Positions 1-8,180 of a stretch of 64,000 nt of DNA are shown piece after piece (positions within the stretch are counted from its first letter, which is position 1; every line of letters begins with the position of its first letter). The notes beneath the pieces were generated by a model that saw only the letters and a list, made by a program, of their open reading frames with translations, did no database searches and was not told the origin of the DNA. Source of the stretch: DASYXW01 sp035934405 (GTDB lineage Bacteria; Acidobacteriota; Terriglobia; UBA7540); contig DASYXW010000089.1 of assembly GCA_035934405.1 (NCBI GenBank), forward strand, positions 84,522 to 148,521, given 5' to 3'. Both the position numbers and the translations under genes were made by a program.

Positions 1-2598
1 GTTGCCATCCTGCAAGCCAAACTCCCCAACGGCCAGTTCGTCATCCCTACGCCGACCATTACCGATCCCAACACCGCCACCGCGCTCGGCTTTGACGCTG
101 TGGTCTTCGGCCCGCCCTCGACCTTTGTCGCCGACCAGTTGAACGGTAATATTGATTACGTCGTTTCCGACAAGGATCGCTTGGCTGCCAAATACTATTA
201 CCAGAATAATCCCACCACCAGCCCCTTCGCGCAGAGCGCGATCGCTGGATTTCCGCAGCACCTCTCGGCGGGCAGCCAGGTCATTTCGCTCGACAACACC
301 ACGCTGCTCAGCCCGACGCTCACCTGGGAGCAGCGCGCGGGCTTCATTCGCGAGCAGGCCTTTGCCACGACCGGACAGCCCTTGACCCCGAGCGCCGCGG
401 GCATCAATTTGTTTGGCAGCACCCATTTCCCCGGCATTTTCATCAGCACGGCCGACAGCGCCCTGTTCAACAGCCTCAACATCGGTCCCCGCGACAACTT
501 CGCCAATGCCGGGGTCTTCCAGAACCAGTGGGAAGGCGTGACCAACCTCAATTGGGTGCGTGGCAAGGAAACCTTCTCCTTCGGCGCCAACTGGGACCGC
601 AATCAACTGAACGTGGTCAATGAGAATAACAACGTGGCTGCGCTCTCCTTCACGAACTTCCCCGACTTTCTCACCGGCACGGTTTCCACCTTCGGAGGCT
701 TTTCGAGGCTCTTCAGTGGCGAGAGTAACCGCTACTACCGGGCCAACCAGATCGGCGCCTTCGCCCAGGACAACGTCAAGGTGTCTCCGGACCTGACCGT
801 GAACCTGGGACTTCGTTTCGATTGGGATGGCCCGCTCTCCGAAGCGCACGGGCTGCTGGCGAACTTCTATCCCCAGCTCTACCAGTACAACGCCTCCACC
901 GACACCATCACCAACAGCGGCCTGGTGATTGCGGGCAACAACGCCCAGTTCCACACGCCCGGCGTCAGCAGCTCCACGCTGACGGGGCGCCAGTGGGGCC
1001 TGGGACCCCGCGTCGGCCTGGCCTGGAGCCCGTCCCGGCTCAGGAACGTTGTGGTCCGCGCCGGCTATGGCCTCTATTACGACCGCGGTGAGTTCTTCAC
1101 GGAGTTCTCGCCCAGCGCCGGCGGCGGCTTCAACGGCCCCTTCGGCGTCACCCTCCAGCCTCCCTTCGTTGTGCCCTTTCTCAGCCCTTCGGGCGCCACT
1201 CTCTCACAGCCTTTCGGCGCCACGGCTCCCGCGCCGCCTTCGGGTAACCCTTCCAATTTTGGCGCTCTGCTTCCGAACCTGGCGCAGACCTCCTGCCCGT
1301 TTGCGCCCAACAACGGAGGATTTCCGAGCTGCAACAACTTTCCGGCCGGAAACATGTTCGGGCCGTTTCTGTTCGGCGGATACGATCCGGCGAACAAGCT
1401 GCCCTACTCTGAGAACTGGCAGTTCGACCTGCAATGGCAGCCGGTCAACAACCTCGTGTTAACCCTGGGTTACGTCGGCAACCACGCCAGTCATCTGGTC
1501 CTGCCCATACCCTTCAACCAGCCTGGCATCGCCACACCGCAGAGTCCCATCCACGGTCAGATTTATTCCTACGGCTACAATGCCGTCAACTCGAACACCG
1601 GAAACACCCTTGCCACCACGCCCATCAATGGTCTCGACGGCGGCAACACCGATGCGCGCGTGCCTTTCATCGGCTACAGCCCCAACTCGGTGTTTTACGA
1701 GGCGGAGGGGATTTCCAATTACAATGCCTTGCAATTCAGCGTTAGCAAGCGGCTGAGCAAGGGACTCCAGGTGAATGGCTCGTACACCTGGTCCCACGCT
1801 CTCGATGAGGGCAGCGGCTTGCAGCTCTTTTACAACGGCAACAACCCGCTGCAACCGACCGGCGGTTACGGCACGTCGGGATTTGACCGCACTCACGTTC
1901 TCGCCATCAGCTACCTCTATCAGTTTCCCACTTTAGGGAACCTGAACTCGCTGGTCGGAAAATTCGTGAACGGCTGGGGATTTAGCGGCGTCACGGTGCT
2001 CGAGAGCGGCCAGCCTTACAGCGTCATTGACTTTTCCGGCGGGGTCGCGAGTATTTTCTATGGGGGCGGCAACGATTTCATCACCAACCCGATTGTCCCC
2101 CTGGCGTCAGGACAAACCTCCCAGTCCGTCCAACTGCAAGGCACTACGGGCGTGAACCCCGGCAAGCCCGTGCTCAACCCGGCTGGTTTCACCATCCCCT
2201 TACTGCAACCCGGCCAGGGTGGCGTCCCGCCCTGCGGCACCGTGGACGGACAGCAAGTCTGTGACAACTTCGAAACCGGTTACGGGAGCTCAGGCCGCAA
2301 CATTTTCCGCGGGCCTTTCCAGTCGCGGTTCGATTTCTCGCTGCGGAAGCAGACCAAGCTCACCGAGCGGTTTAACCTCGGCTACAGCGTGGACTTCTTC
2401 AACATTTTCAACCACCCCAGCTTCGACACGCCCAACAACAACGTGGAGTTCAATCCCTTTTTCTCGAACCCTCCCACGGACCTTAACAACAACTTTGCGG
2501 CCGGTTACACGATCCCGCCGCGCGGACAACTCGGCATCATCCAGCACACACTCGGCAGCCCGCGCTTCATCCAGATGTCGCTGCACCTGGTTTTCTAG
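1..2598 (+). CDS. TonB-dependent receptor (Oar-like), 3' part
   Basis: The frame is open from base 1, so the gene starts upstream of the window; 865 residues remain. It is an outer-membrane beta-barrel of the TonB-dependent receptor class that takes up large substrates using TonB energy. What remains shows long runs of alternating aromatic and polar residues typical of barrel strands, the strand motif NLGLRFDWDGP, many Asn/Gly/Pro-rich loops and a C-terminal aromatic residue (LHLVF) as needed for BAM-dependent assembly. The N-terminal regulatory and plug domains are missing. The style matches the very large Oar/carboxypeptidase-regulatory-like receptors expanded in Acidobacteriota. The substrate cannot be inferred. 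The GTG at 98-100 is not a real start because the frame is open before it. Confidence 0.88.
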   Translation, partial: VAILQAKLPNGQFVIPTPTITDPNTATALGFDAVVFGPPSTFVADQLNGNIDYVVSDKDRLAAKYYYQNNPTTSPFAQSAIAGFPQHLSAGSQVISLDNTTLLSPTLTWEQRAGFIREQAFATTGQPLTPSAAGINLFGSTHFPGIFISTADSALFNSLNIGPRDNFANAGVFQNQWEGVTNLNWVRGKETFSFGANWDRNQLNVVNENNNVAALSFTNFPDFLTGTVSTFGGFSRLFSGESNRYYRANQIGAFAQDNVKVSPDLTVNLGLRFDWDGPLSEAHGLLANFYPQLYQYNASTDTITNSGLVIAGNNAQFHTPGVSSSTLTGRQWGLGPRVGLAWSPSRLRNVVVRAGYGLYYDRGEFFTEFSPSAGGGFNGPFGVTLQPPFVVPFLSPSGATLSQPFGATAPAPPSGNPSNFGALLPNLAQTSCPFAPNNGGFPSCNNFPAGNMFGPFLFGGYDPANKLPYSENWQFDLQWQPVNNLVLTLGYVGNHASHLVLPIPFNQPGIATPQSPIHGQIYSYGYNAVNSNTGNTLATTPINGLDGGNTDARVPFIGYSPNSVFYEAEGISNYNALQFSVSKRLSKGLQVNGSYTWSHALDEGSGLQLFYNGNNPLQPTGGYGTSGFDRTHVLAISYLYQFPTLGNLNSLVGKFVNGWGFSGVTVLESGQPYSVIDFSGGVASIFYGGGNDFITNPIVPLASGQTSQSVQLQGTTGVNPGKPVLNPAGFTIPLLQPGQGGVPPCGTVDGQQVCDNFETGYGSSGRNIFRGPFQSRFDFSLRKQTKLTERFNLGYSVDFFNIFNHPSFDTPNNNVEFNPFFSNPPTDLNNNFAAGYTIPPRGQLGIIQHTLGSPRFIQMSLHLVF

Positions 2599-2610
2599 CC
2601 GGCTCCCATG

Positions 2611-2654
2611 GTCCGTTGTCAGTTGCCACGCTTCGACGGCAACTGGCAACGGAT
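2611..2654. repeat. Imperfect hairpin after the receptor gene
   Basis: Arms 2611-2627 and 2638-2654 pair at 15 of 17 positions around a 10-base loop, 13 bases after the receptor stop codon. The arm contains the heptamer-like unit gttgtcagttgcc, related to the repeats at 16580 and 54603. It could act as a transcript end, but there is no T-tract. Confidence 0.6.
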
Positions 2655-2743
2655 CTTCCTTCCGTCCCCAATCCTGATACAATCCCGATGAGTCGATACG
2701 GCGCTCTGCGCCGCCACCCTAGATTCTGGAGTGGAGGTTGAGA

Positions 2744-4267
2744 ATGAAGCGAGCACAATGGTGGACGTTCGTGCTGGGCCTGACGCTGCTGGCGGGCGCT
2801 GGGTACGCAACTGCGCAGACGCCCGAGGAGCGCACCGCCCACCACCTCGACGCCATCCGGCAGCAACCGTCGCTTCTGCTCGATTTTCTGACGCGCATGC
2901 CGAAGGGCGGCGACCTGCACAATCACTTGAGCGGCGCGGTGTACGCCGAGAGCTACATCAACTTCGCAGCGCACGACAGCCTGTGCGTGGATGGCTCGAC
3001 CATGGAGTTGCTTGCGCCTCCCTGCGATGCGGCGAAGGGCCAGGAAGCGGTGTCGAACGCGTTCGGCAATTCCGCGCTTTACAACAGCATGATTGACGCC
3101 TGGTCCATGCGCAATTTTCATCCCAGCCCGGGAGATCGTTCCGGTCACGATCACTTCTTCGCCGCCTTCGGCAAGTTCGGCGCCGTGACCGAGGCTCACA
3201 CCGGCGAGATGGTGGCCGAGGTGGCGTCACGGGCTGCGGCCCAGCACGAATCTTATCTTGAGCTCATGTTCGGCCCCGACCAAGGCCAGGCCGCGCGGCT
3301 TGGCAAGAAGCTCGGTTGGGACGACGATTTCGGCAAGATGCGCCAGCGTCTGCTCGCGAACGGCCTCATGGACGCTGTGGCGGCGGGACGGAAGAATCTC
3401 GATGAGGATGAGCGCGAGATGCGGCAAACCTTGCATTGCAGTGACGTGCGCGCTGACGCCGGCTGTGGCGTTACCGTGCGTTACCTCTACCAGGTGCTGC
3501 GCGGCCTGCCCAAGGAGACCGTGTTCGCGCAGATCCTTTGCGGCTTCGAGATGGCGCGGGCGGATTCACGCGTGGTCGGCTTGAACCTGGTGATGCCGGA
3601 GGACAATTACGTTCCCATGCACGATTTCGACCTGCACATGCGGATGCTCGATTATCTGCACAAGCTCTACCCCGAAGTCCACATCAGCCTTCACGCGGGC
3701 GAACTCGCTCCCGGCCTGGTGCCGCCGGACGGCTTGAGCTTCCACATCCGCGAGTCGGTGGAAGTGGGCCACGCCGAGCGCATCGGGCACGGCGTGGACG
3801 TGATGCAGGAGACGAACCCCGTCGGTTTGCTGAAAGAAATGGCCGAGCGGCACGTGCTGGTGGAAATCTGCCTGACCTCGAACGACCTGATTCTGGGCGT
3901 GCGCGGCGCGGAGCATCCGCTCCCGGTGTATCTGCTCTACGGCGTGCCGGTCGCGCTCGCGACCGATGACGAGGGCGTGTCGCGCTCGGAACTGACGTGG
4001 GAATACCTGCGGGCGGCGGAGACGTACAAGCTGGGCTACCTCGAGCTCAAGAAAATGGTCCGGGACAGCCTGGACCACAGCTTTCTGGCTGGCGCGAGCC
4101 TGTGGGAGGCGCCGGAGAAGTTCCGCCCCGTCGCGGCGTGCGCCGGAGAAGCGTTCAAGGCGCAGCCGGTGTCCGAGGGGTGCCGGAAGTTTCTGGCTGC
4201 GAGCGGCAAAGCCCAATTGGAATGGAACGAGGAGGCGGAGTTTAGCCGCTTCGAGAGCGGGTTCTAA
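2744..4267 (+). CDS. Secreted adenosine deaminase family protein
   Basis: A 507-residue metal-dependent deaminase of the adenosine/AMP deaminase superfamily (adenosine to inosine plus ammonia). The first 25 residues form a signal peptide (hydrophobic core, then ATAQT), so it should act in the periplasm or outside. Key motifs are present in order: the metal ligands in GGDLHNHLSG (His59, His61), SLHAGEL with a third ligand His and catalytic Glu, ERIGHGVD, and ATDDEGVSRS holding the metal and base-contact Asp pair. It is longer than the usual 330-350 residue cytoplasmic enzyme, resembling the secreted ADGF/CECR1 type. The ATG at 2744 is preferred over the TTG at 2738 because GGAGG lies 7 bases before it. 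It probably serves extracellular nucleoside salvage. Confidence 0.85.
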   Translation: MKRAQWWTFVLGLTLLAGAGYATAQTPEERTAHHLDAIRQQPSLLLDFLTRMPKGGDLHNHLSGAVYAESYINFAAHDSLCVDGSTMELLAPPCDAAKGQEAVSNAFGNSALYNSMIDAWSMRNFHPSPGDRSGHDHFFAAFGKFGAVTEAHTGEMVAEVASRAAAQHESYLELMFGPDQGQAARLGKKLGWDDDFGKMRQRLLANGLMDAVAAGRKNLDEDEREMRQTLHCSDVRADAGCGVTVRYLYQVLRGLPKETVFAQILCGFEMARADSRVVGLNLVMPEDNYVPMHDFDLHMRMLDYLHKLYPEVHISLHAGELAPGLVPPDGLSFHIRESVEVGHAERIGHGVDVMQETNPVGLLKEMAERHVLVEICLTSNDLILGVRGAEHPLPVYLLYGVPVALATDDEGVSRSELTWEYLRAAETYKLGYLELKKMVRDSLDHSFLAGASLWEAPEKFRPVAACAGEAFKAQPVSEGCRKFLAASGKAQLEWNEEAEFSRFESGF

Positions 4268-4282
4268 CGGCGCGTGGCTGTT

Positions 4283-4299
4283 AGGCTACAACATAGCCT
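4283..4299. terminator. Short perfect hairpin between convergent genes
   Basis: AGGCTA-caaca-TAGCCT forms a perfect six-base stem midway between the stop codons of two converging genes (deaminase and kinase). There is no T-run, so its role as a terminator is inferred from position only. Confidence 0.35.
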
Positions 4300-4315
4300 C
4301 ACAAGGCGCCAGCCG

Positions 4316-6454
4316 TCATCGCCGCGCGGCGTTGACGGCGTTCGACAAGGCTTGGTACATGTTGCCCGCCACGTAGAGATCCCACTTCTTGGTCCAGCCC
4401 TGTTCCAGGTGCAGGTGGGCGTACTGCTGGCCGTTATATGTCTCAGTGTAAATCTGAACTTTCTTCAGCGACCCCAGTTCAACGTTGAACTGATGGCAAT
4501 TCCCCGTCAGGCTCAGCGGCGATGGGTCTGGCGTGTCACAGTTATAGCTGAGCGCTCCACTCGGCGTGATCGTGAGGTTGCCTGAACAACCGGAATAGCC
4601 GCCGCCGCGCAGCAAATGCCGATGGATTGCGCGACTGACAAAGTTGCCGCCGTACGGCTGTTGCGGCGTCTGGACGGAGGGCTGCTGCACCTGCGGCTGC
4701 TGGACCGGGGGAGCCGGGGGCGGAGGCTGCTGATTCTGCGCCTGCTCCGGGGGAGGCGCCTCGGCGATAGGCGCCGCCTGTTGTGGCTGTTGTTGCTGGA
4801 CGCGTTGAACGGGGCGGAAGGGAACTTCGAACTCGGTCGCCACCTTCACGGGCTGTCCGTTTTGAACGTAAGGTTGAAACTGCCAGCTCTCGGCCGCTGC
4901 GAGCGCCGCCTGATACAACGCGGGGTTTCCCGAGCGGGGCCGGACCTGCGCCACACGCCCGGTTTCGTCAATCTGCGCGTCCACTACGACCGCGCCGCCA
5001 ATACCCTGGCTCACCGCCGCCGGCGGGTAGATGGCGGGAATCCTGCGGCGCACCCGTAGTTGATTGAAGGGCACGGCGACGAATTCCGCTGTGGCGCTGG
5101 TCTGGGTTGCGGGCGTCGCGGACGCGCCCGGCTCGGTCGAAGCCGATTGGTCCGGCGCCGCCGGGATGACGTGCGTTTCGCCGCTCGGCGTCTCAGGTAC
5201 GGCGAGACCTCCTCCCGAAGCGCTCGAGGCGCCGCCGTTCGAGGCCTCTTTCGGGCCGACCGGCACCGGCGGCCGCAACATGGCCCAGGCGACGAGCGCC
5301 ACTACGAGCACCCCGACCCCCGCAACCGCCAGCTTGATTTTCGACGTCCAGAAAACCGGCTTGTGCGGCACGCCGGTCCATTCCGCCTGCGCGCCGGACG
5401 GCGAGACGACCGTCGCGCCTGGACCCGAGGGGCTAGCGGAGCCTCCGAGAGAGGTTGCGGCGTAGCCCGCGGTTCCGGGCGAGGTTGGAGCGGACGTGCT
5501 GTACGGGACGCCCGGCGGCGGCGTCATCGTGTGCGGCGCGACCGGCGGGGCGTTGGGAACCGGTAGTCGCGCGCCGCCTTCGAGCATCGTTGGCCTCAGG
5601 ACCGAGGGTGGTGGCGCCCCCTCAGACGCCGCAAATGAAGGCACACGTTCCGGATGATCGAGTGCCGCCCCGAACTCTTCCACCGTCTGAAAGCGGACAT
5701 CGGGATGCTTGGCGAGCGCCTTCAGCACCACGTTCTCGATGCCTTCTGGAATGTACGGATAGAAGCGGCGCGGCGAGGGCGGTGGCGTGTGGACGTGATC
5801 GTGCATGATCTGAAAGTCGCTGTCGGCTTCGAACGGCAGGCGGCCGCTCAGCATTTCGTAAAGGGTGACGCCGAGAGCATAAATGTCGGAGCGGATGTCC
5901 ACCGGCCGGTTCTGAATCTGCTCCGGCGACATGTAGGCCACCGTCCCCATTTGCGTGCCCGTGCGGGTCATGCCGCGCGTACCCATCACCTTGGCGATGC
6001 CGAAGTCCATCACCTTGACGATGCCCTGCCGGTTGAGCATGAGGTTGCTGGGCTTGATGTCGCGGTGAACGATCCCGCAGCGATGCGCCGTGCCGATCCC
6101 GAGCAGCGCCTGTTTGAATAGCGGGATCGCTTCCTGGCTGGGAATAGGGCCGCGCCGAGCGATCATCTGCCCGAAGGTTTCGCCGTCAACAAATTCCATC
6201 ACCATCACGGCGGAGCCTTCCTGTACGAGAAAAGCGTACAGGGTCGCCAGGTTAAAGTGATTCAGATTGGCCTGGGCTTTGGCTTCAGCCTGGAAACGCT
6301 GCACCAGTTCCGGATTGCGCACGAGCTCCGTGCTCAGGACTTTGATGGCGACCGCTCGATCGAGTCCGACGTCAATGCCCTTATAGACAACGCCCATGCC
6401 GCCTTCGCCCAGCTTCTCGACCACGCGATAGTTGCCGATTTGCGTTCCGATCAT
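4316..6454 (-). CDS. Serine/threonine protein kinase with TonB-like C-terminal domain
   Basis: A 712-residue Hanks-type kinase. The catalytic domain (about 1-270) is complete: glycine loop GEGGMG (16-21), VAIK with Lys38, HRDIKPSN (His130-Asp132), DFG (150-152) and MSPEQ in the activation segment. A Pro/Ser-rich linker leads to one membrane helix (IKLAVAGVGVLVVALVAW). The outer part contains a TonB_C-like domain (IPAIYPPAAVSQGIGG through SWQFQPY), then a Pro/Gln-rich stretch and a roughly 100-residue tail unlike known domains. The start at 6454 opens directly on the kinase fold (MIGTQIGNY); an open frame upstream to 6802 overlaps the phosphatase gene and an inverted repeat and is not used. 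It is last in a minus-strand block with PP2C and FHA genes, the classic eukaryotic-like signalling set. Confidence 0.9.
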   Translation of the reverse strand: MIGTQIGNYRVVEKLGEGGMGVVYKGIDVGLDRAVAIKVLSTELVRNPELVQRFQAEAKAQANLNHFNLATLYAFLVQEGSAVMVMEFVDGETFGQMIARRGPIPSQEAIPLFKQALLGIGTAHRCGIVHRDIKPSNLMLNRQGIVKVMDFGIAKVMGTRGMTRTGTQMGTVAYMSPEQIQNRPVDIRSDIYALGVTLYEMLSGRLPFEADSDFQIMHDHVHTPPPSPRRFYPYIPEGIENVVLKALAKHPDVRFQTVEEFGAALDHPERVPSFAASEGAPPPSVLRPTMLEGGARLPVPNAPPVAPHTMTPPPGVPYSTSAPTSPGTAGYAATSLGGSASPSGPGATVVSPSGAQAEWTGVPHKPVFWTSKIKLAVAGVGVLVVALVAWAMLRPPVPVGPKEASNGGASSASGGGLAVPETPSGETHVIPAAPDQSASTEPGASATPATQTSATAEFVAVPFNQLRVRRRIPAIYPPAAVSQGIGGAVVVDAQIDETGRVAQVRPRSGNPALYQAALAAAESWQFQPYVQNGQPVKVATEFEVPFRPVQRVQQQQPQQAAPIAEAPPPEQAQNQQPPPPAPPVQQPQVQQPSVQTPQQPYGGNFVSRAIHRHLLRGGGYSGCSGNLTITPSGALSYNCDTPDPSPLSLTGNCHQFNVELGSLKKVQIYTETYNGQQYAHLHLEQGWTKKWDLYVAGNMYQALSNAVNAARR

Positions 6455-6467
6455 GACTGCCCTTCTC

Positions 6468-6617
6468 GCCACAGAGGCGCTGAGACACCGAGCAGGAGTG
6501 AAATCAAAAACCAAAAATCGGGCCCCAGTTTCCGGCATTCCCTTTTCTGCCCGTGGTTTTTCCCGATTTCTAATTTCTGCTTTCTGGTTTTTCTCTGTGC
6601 CTCCGTGCCTCTGTGGC
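6468..6617. repeat. 25-base inverted repeat between kinase and phosphatase genes
   Basis: Arms 6468-6492 (gccacagaggc...) and 6593-6617 match at 21 of 25 positions in inverted orientation and enclose about 100 AT-richer bases. It fills the whole gap between the two genes and looks like a dispersed palindromic element rather than a promoter. Confidence 0.6.
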
Positions 6618-6623
6618 CCAAGT

Positions 6624-7388
6624 TCAATGGCCCTCCACGCGCAGGATCTGAAGCGTGATGTTGTCGTGGCCGCCCCGCGACTTCGCCATTTCGACCAACT
6701 GACGGCAAGCTTCTTGCGGAGTGTTACCGGTGACGGCGCTGAGCATCTCGTCGTCACTGACCAGGCCGTGCAGACCGTCGGTGCAGATGAGGAACGTGTC
6801 ACCGGGCGCGACGGCGATGGGCGCTTCGGGGAACTCTGCCGGCACGGCGCCCTCCATGCCCAGCGCTGAGGTCAGCACGTTGCGCTCGGGGTGCGTGGCG
6901 GCTTCCTCGGGCGTGATCAGTCCCTGCTCTAGCAGACGGTTGACGTAAGTCTGGTCCTGGGTGAGACGGGTAATGGCGCCGCTGCGAATCCGGTAGAGGC
7001 GGGAATCGCCGACGTGGCCGTAAGAGAGGTGCCCATCGAGGAGCGCCACGGCCGTGCACGTGGTGCCCATGCCGCGCAGCTCCGGGTGTTCCGCGGCGTA
7101 ATCCTGGATGGCGGCGTGGGCGTTGGCCAGAGCGGCGGCGAGGGAATCCTGAGGGTCACCAGAAGAATCGTGCAGGTAGGTGTCACGCACCACGTCCACC
7201 GCGAGGCCGCTTGCGATCTGCCCGCCTTCGTACCCGCCCATGCCGTCCGCCACCACCGCCAGCCGGCCACGGCGGAGGAATTCGCCGTCGTCCTCCGGCT
7301 CGGCGTAGCCGTAATAATCTTCGTTTTCCGTCCGGGCACAGCCGATGTCGGTGAGATTTGCGAGCTCGATCCCGGGACGGATCATCAT
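6624..7388 (-). CDS. PP2C-family serine/threonine phosphatase
   Basis: A 254-residue soluble metal-dependent phosphatase, the usual counterpart of Hanks-type kinases (Stp/PrpC type). Motifs: ARTENEDYYG with metal-binding Asp24, VVADGMGG with Asp48, GHVGDSRLY, ICTDGL and HDNITL near the end supplying the last metal Asp. The size fits the bacterial family exactly. It should dephosphorylate the neighbouring kinase and its FHA-bound targets in the cytoplasm. Two adjacent ATGs (7388, 7385) are possible starts. It follows the FHA gene by 35 bases on the same strand, so the two are probably co-transcribed. Confidence 0.92.
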   Translation of the reverse strand: MMIRPGIELANLTDIGCARTENEDYYGYAEPEDDGEFLRRGRLAVVADGMGGYEGGQIASGLAVDVVRDTYLHDSSGDPQDSLAAALANAHAAIQDYAAEHPELRGMGTTCTAVALLDGHLSYGHVGDSRLYRIRSGAITRLTQDQTYVNRLLEQGLITPEEAATHPERNVLTSALGMEGAVPAEFPEAPIAVAPGDTFLICTDGLHGLVSDDEMLSAVTGNTPQEACRQLVEMAKSRGGHDNITLQILRVEGH

Positions 7389-7423
7389 CGGGTTCTTTCG
7401 ACGAGCACAGCTCGCCGCTACAG

Positions 7424-7921
7424 TTACAGCGCCTTGAACTTCAGCGTGACTTCGCCCACGCGGACCACATCGTTGTCTTTCAATTCTTCCTTCGAGATTT
7501 TCTTCTCATTGATGTAAGTTCCGTTTGAGGAGTCGAGATCGGTAAGGAAGAACTTGCCATCGTCGTAACGCAGGCTGGCGTGCTGCCCCGAAACCGTGGT
7601 GTCGCGGAGGACGACCTGCGCTTCAAGTCCGGAGCCGAGCAAGTTCTTGCCCTCCCGGACACGGAAATCTTCGCCCTTCTGATCGCCCGACATCGCGACG
7701 AGCCAGCCCAGCACCGGAGGTTTCCGCTTCTCTGAAATCAGGACCGTTTTGCGGCCGCCGCCGGCCGCGCCGGCTTCGCGGGCGACCTCGGTTTCGAGGA
7801 CTGTCTTCTTGGCGCCACCGCCGGCCGCCACCCCGCCGCGCTGATATCCGGTCGGCTGGCAGTACGGGCACTGGTCCCAAGAGTCTTCCATCTGATGTCC
7901 ATTGGCACAGAACTTTGCCAT
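7424..7921 (-). CDS. Zinc-ribbon plus FHA domain protein
   Basis: A 165-residue cytoplasmic protein. The N-terminus carries a small Cys/His cluster (Cys5, His9, Cys18, Cys21; CPYC) likely to bind zinc. A Gly/Ala/Lys linker holds two copies of a KTVL motif (Thr40, Thr59), which are plausible kinase targets. The FHA fold follows (about 85-165) with SGQHASLRYD and SSNGTYIN. The usual GR pair that binds phosphothreonine reads GS here (Gly96-Ser97), unlike the FHA domain of the neighbouring protease. Start: ATG preceded by GAGGAGGGTGAG, a very strong ribosome site. It probably acts as adaptor or substrate of the adjacent kinase. Confidence 0.88.
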   Translation of the reverse strand: MAKFCANGHQMEDSWDQCPYCQPTGYQRGGVAAGGGAKKTVLETEVAREAGAAGGGRKTVLISEKRKPPVLGWLVAMSGDQKGEDFRVREGKNLLGSGLEAQVVLRDTTVSGQHASLRYDDGKFFLTDLDSSNGTYINEKKISKEELKDNDVVRVGEVTLKFKAL

Positions 7922-8040
7922 CTCACCCTCCTCTCATCGTTGCGCTCTGGCGATCGTGCAAACGGCGATGCCAGACAAAACAACAATCTACCAAAGTGTT
8001 TAATATCAATAGTTTGGCTGATTTACAGTCGTAAGATGCC

Positions 8041-8114
8041 TGTTTTCAATGACGTGACGGCTTTCTATTTCTCCTAAAAATGCCTTTCCTTTGTTTTCAA
8101 TATGTTGACGGCTT
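8041..8114. repeat. Direct repeat pair in the AT-rich leader of the FHA gene
   Basis: tgttttcaat-N4-tgacggctt occurs at 8041-8063 and 8092-8114 (19 of 23 identical, 51 bases apart) inside the 259-base AT-rich gap between the protease and FHA genes. Spacing near five helical turns suggests a regulator binding site; no regulator is known. Confidence 0.45.
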
Positions 8115-8180
8115 CGTTCGTAACATTTTGCCTTTTTCCACGACACTTTCTTACGGCTTGCGACTACCGCCGCAGGCTTC

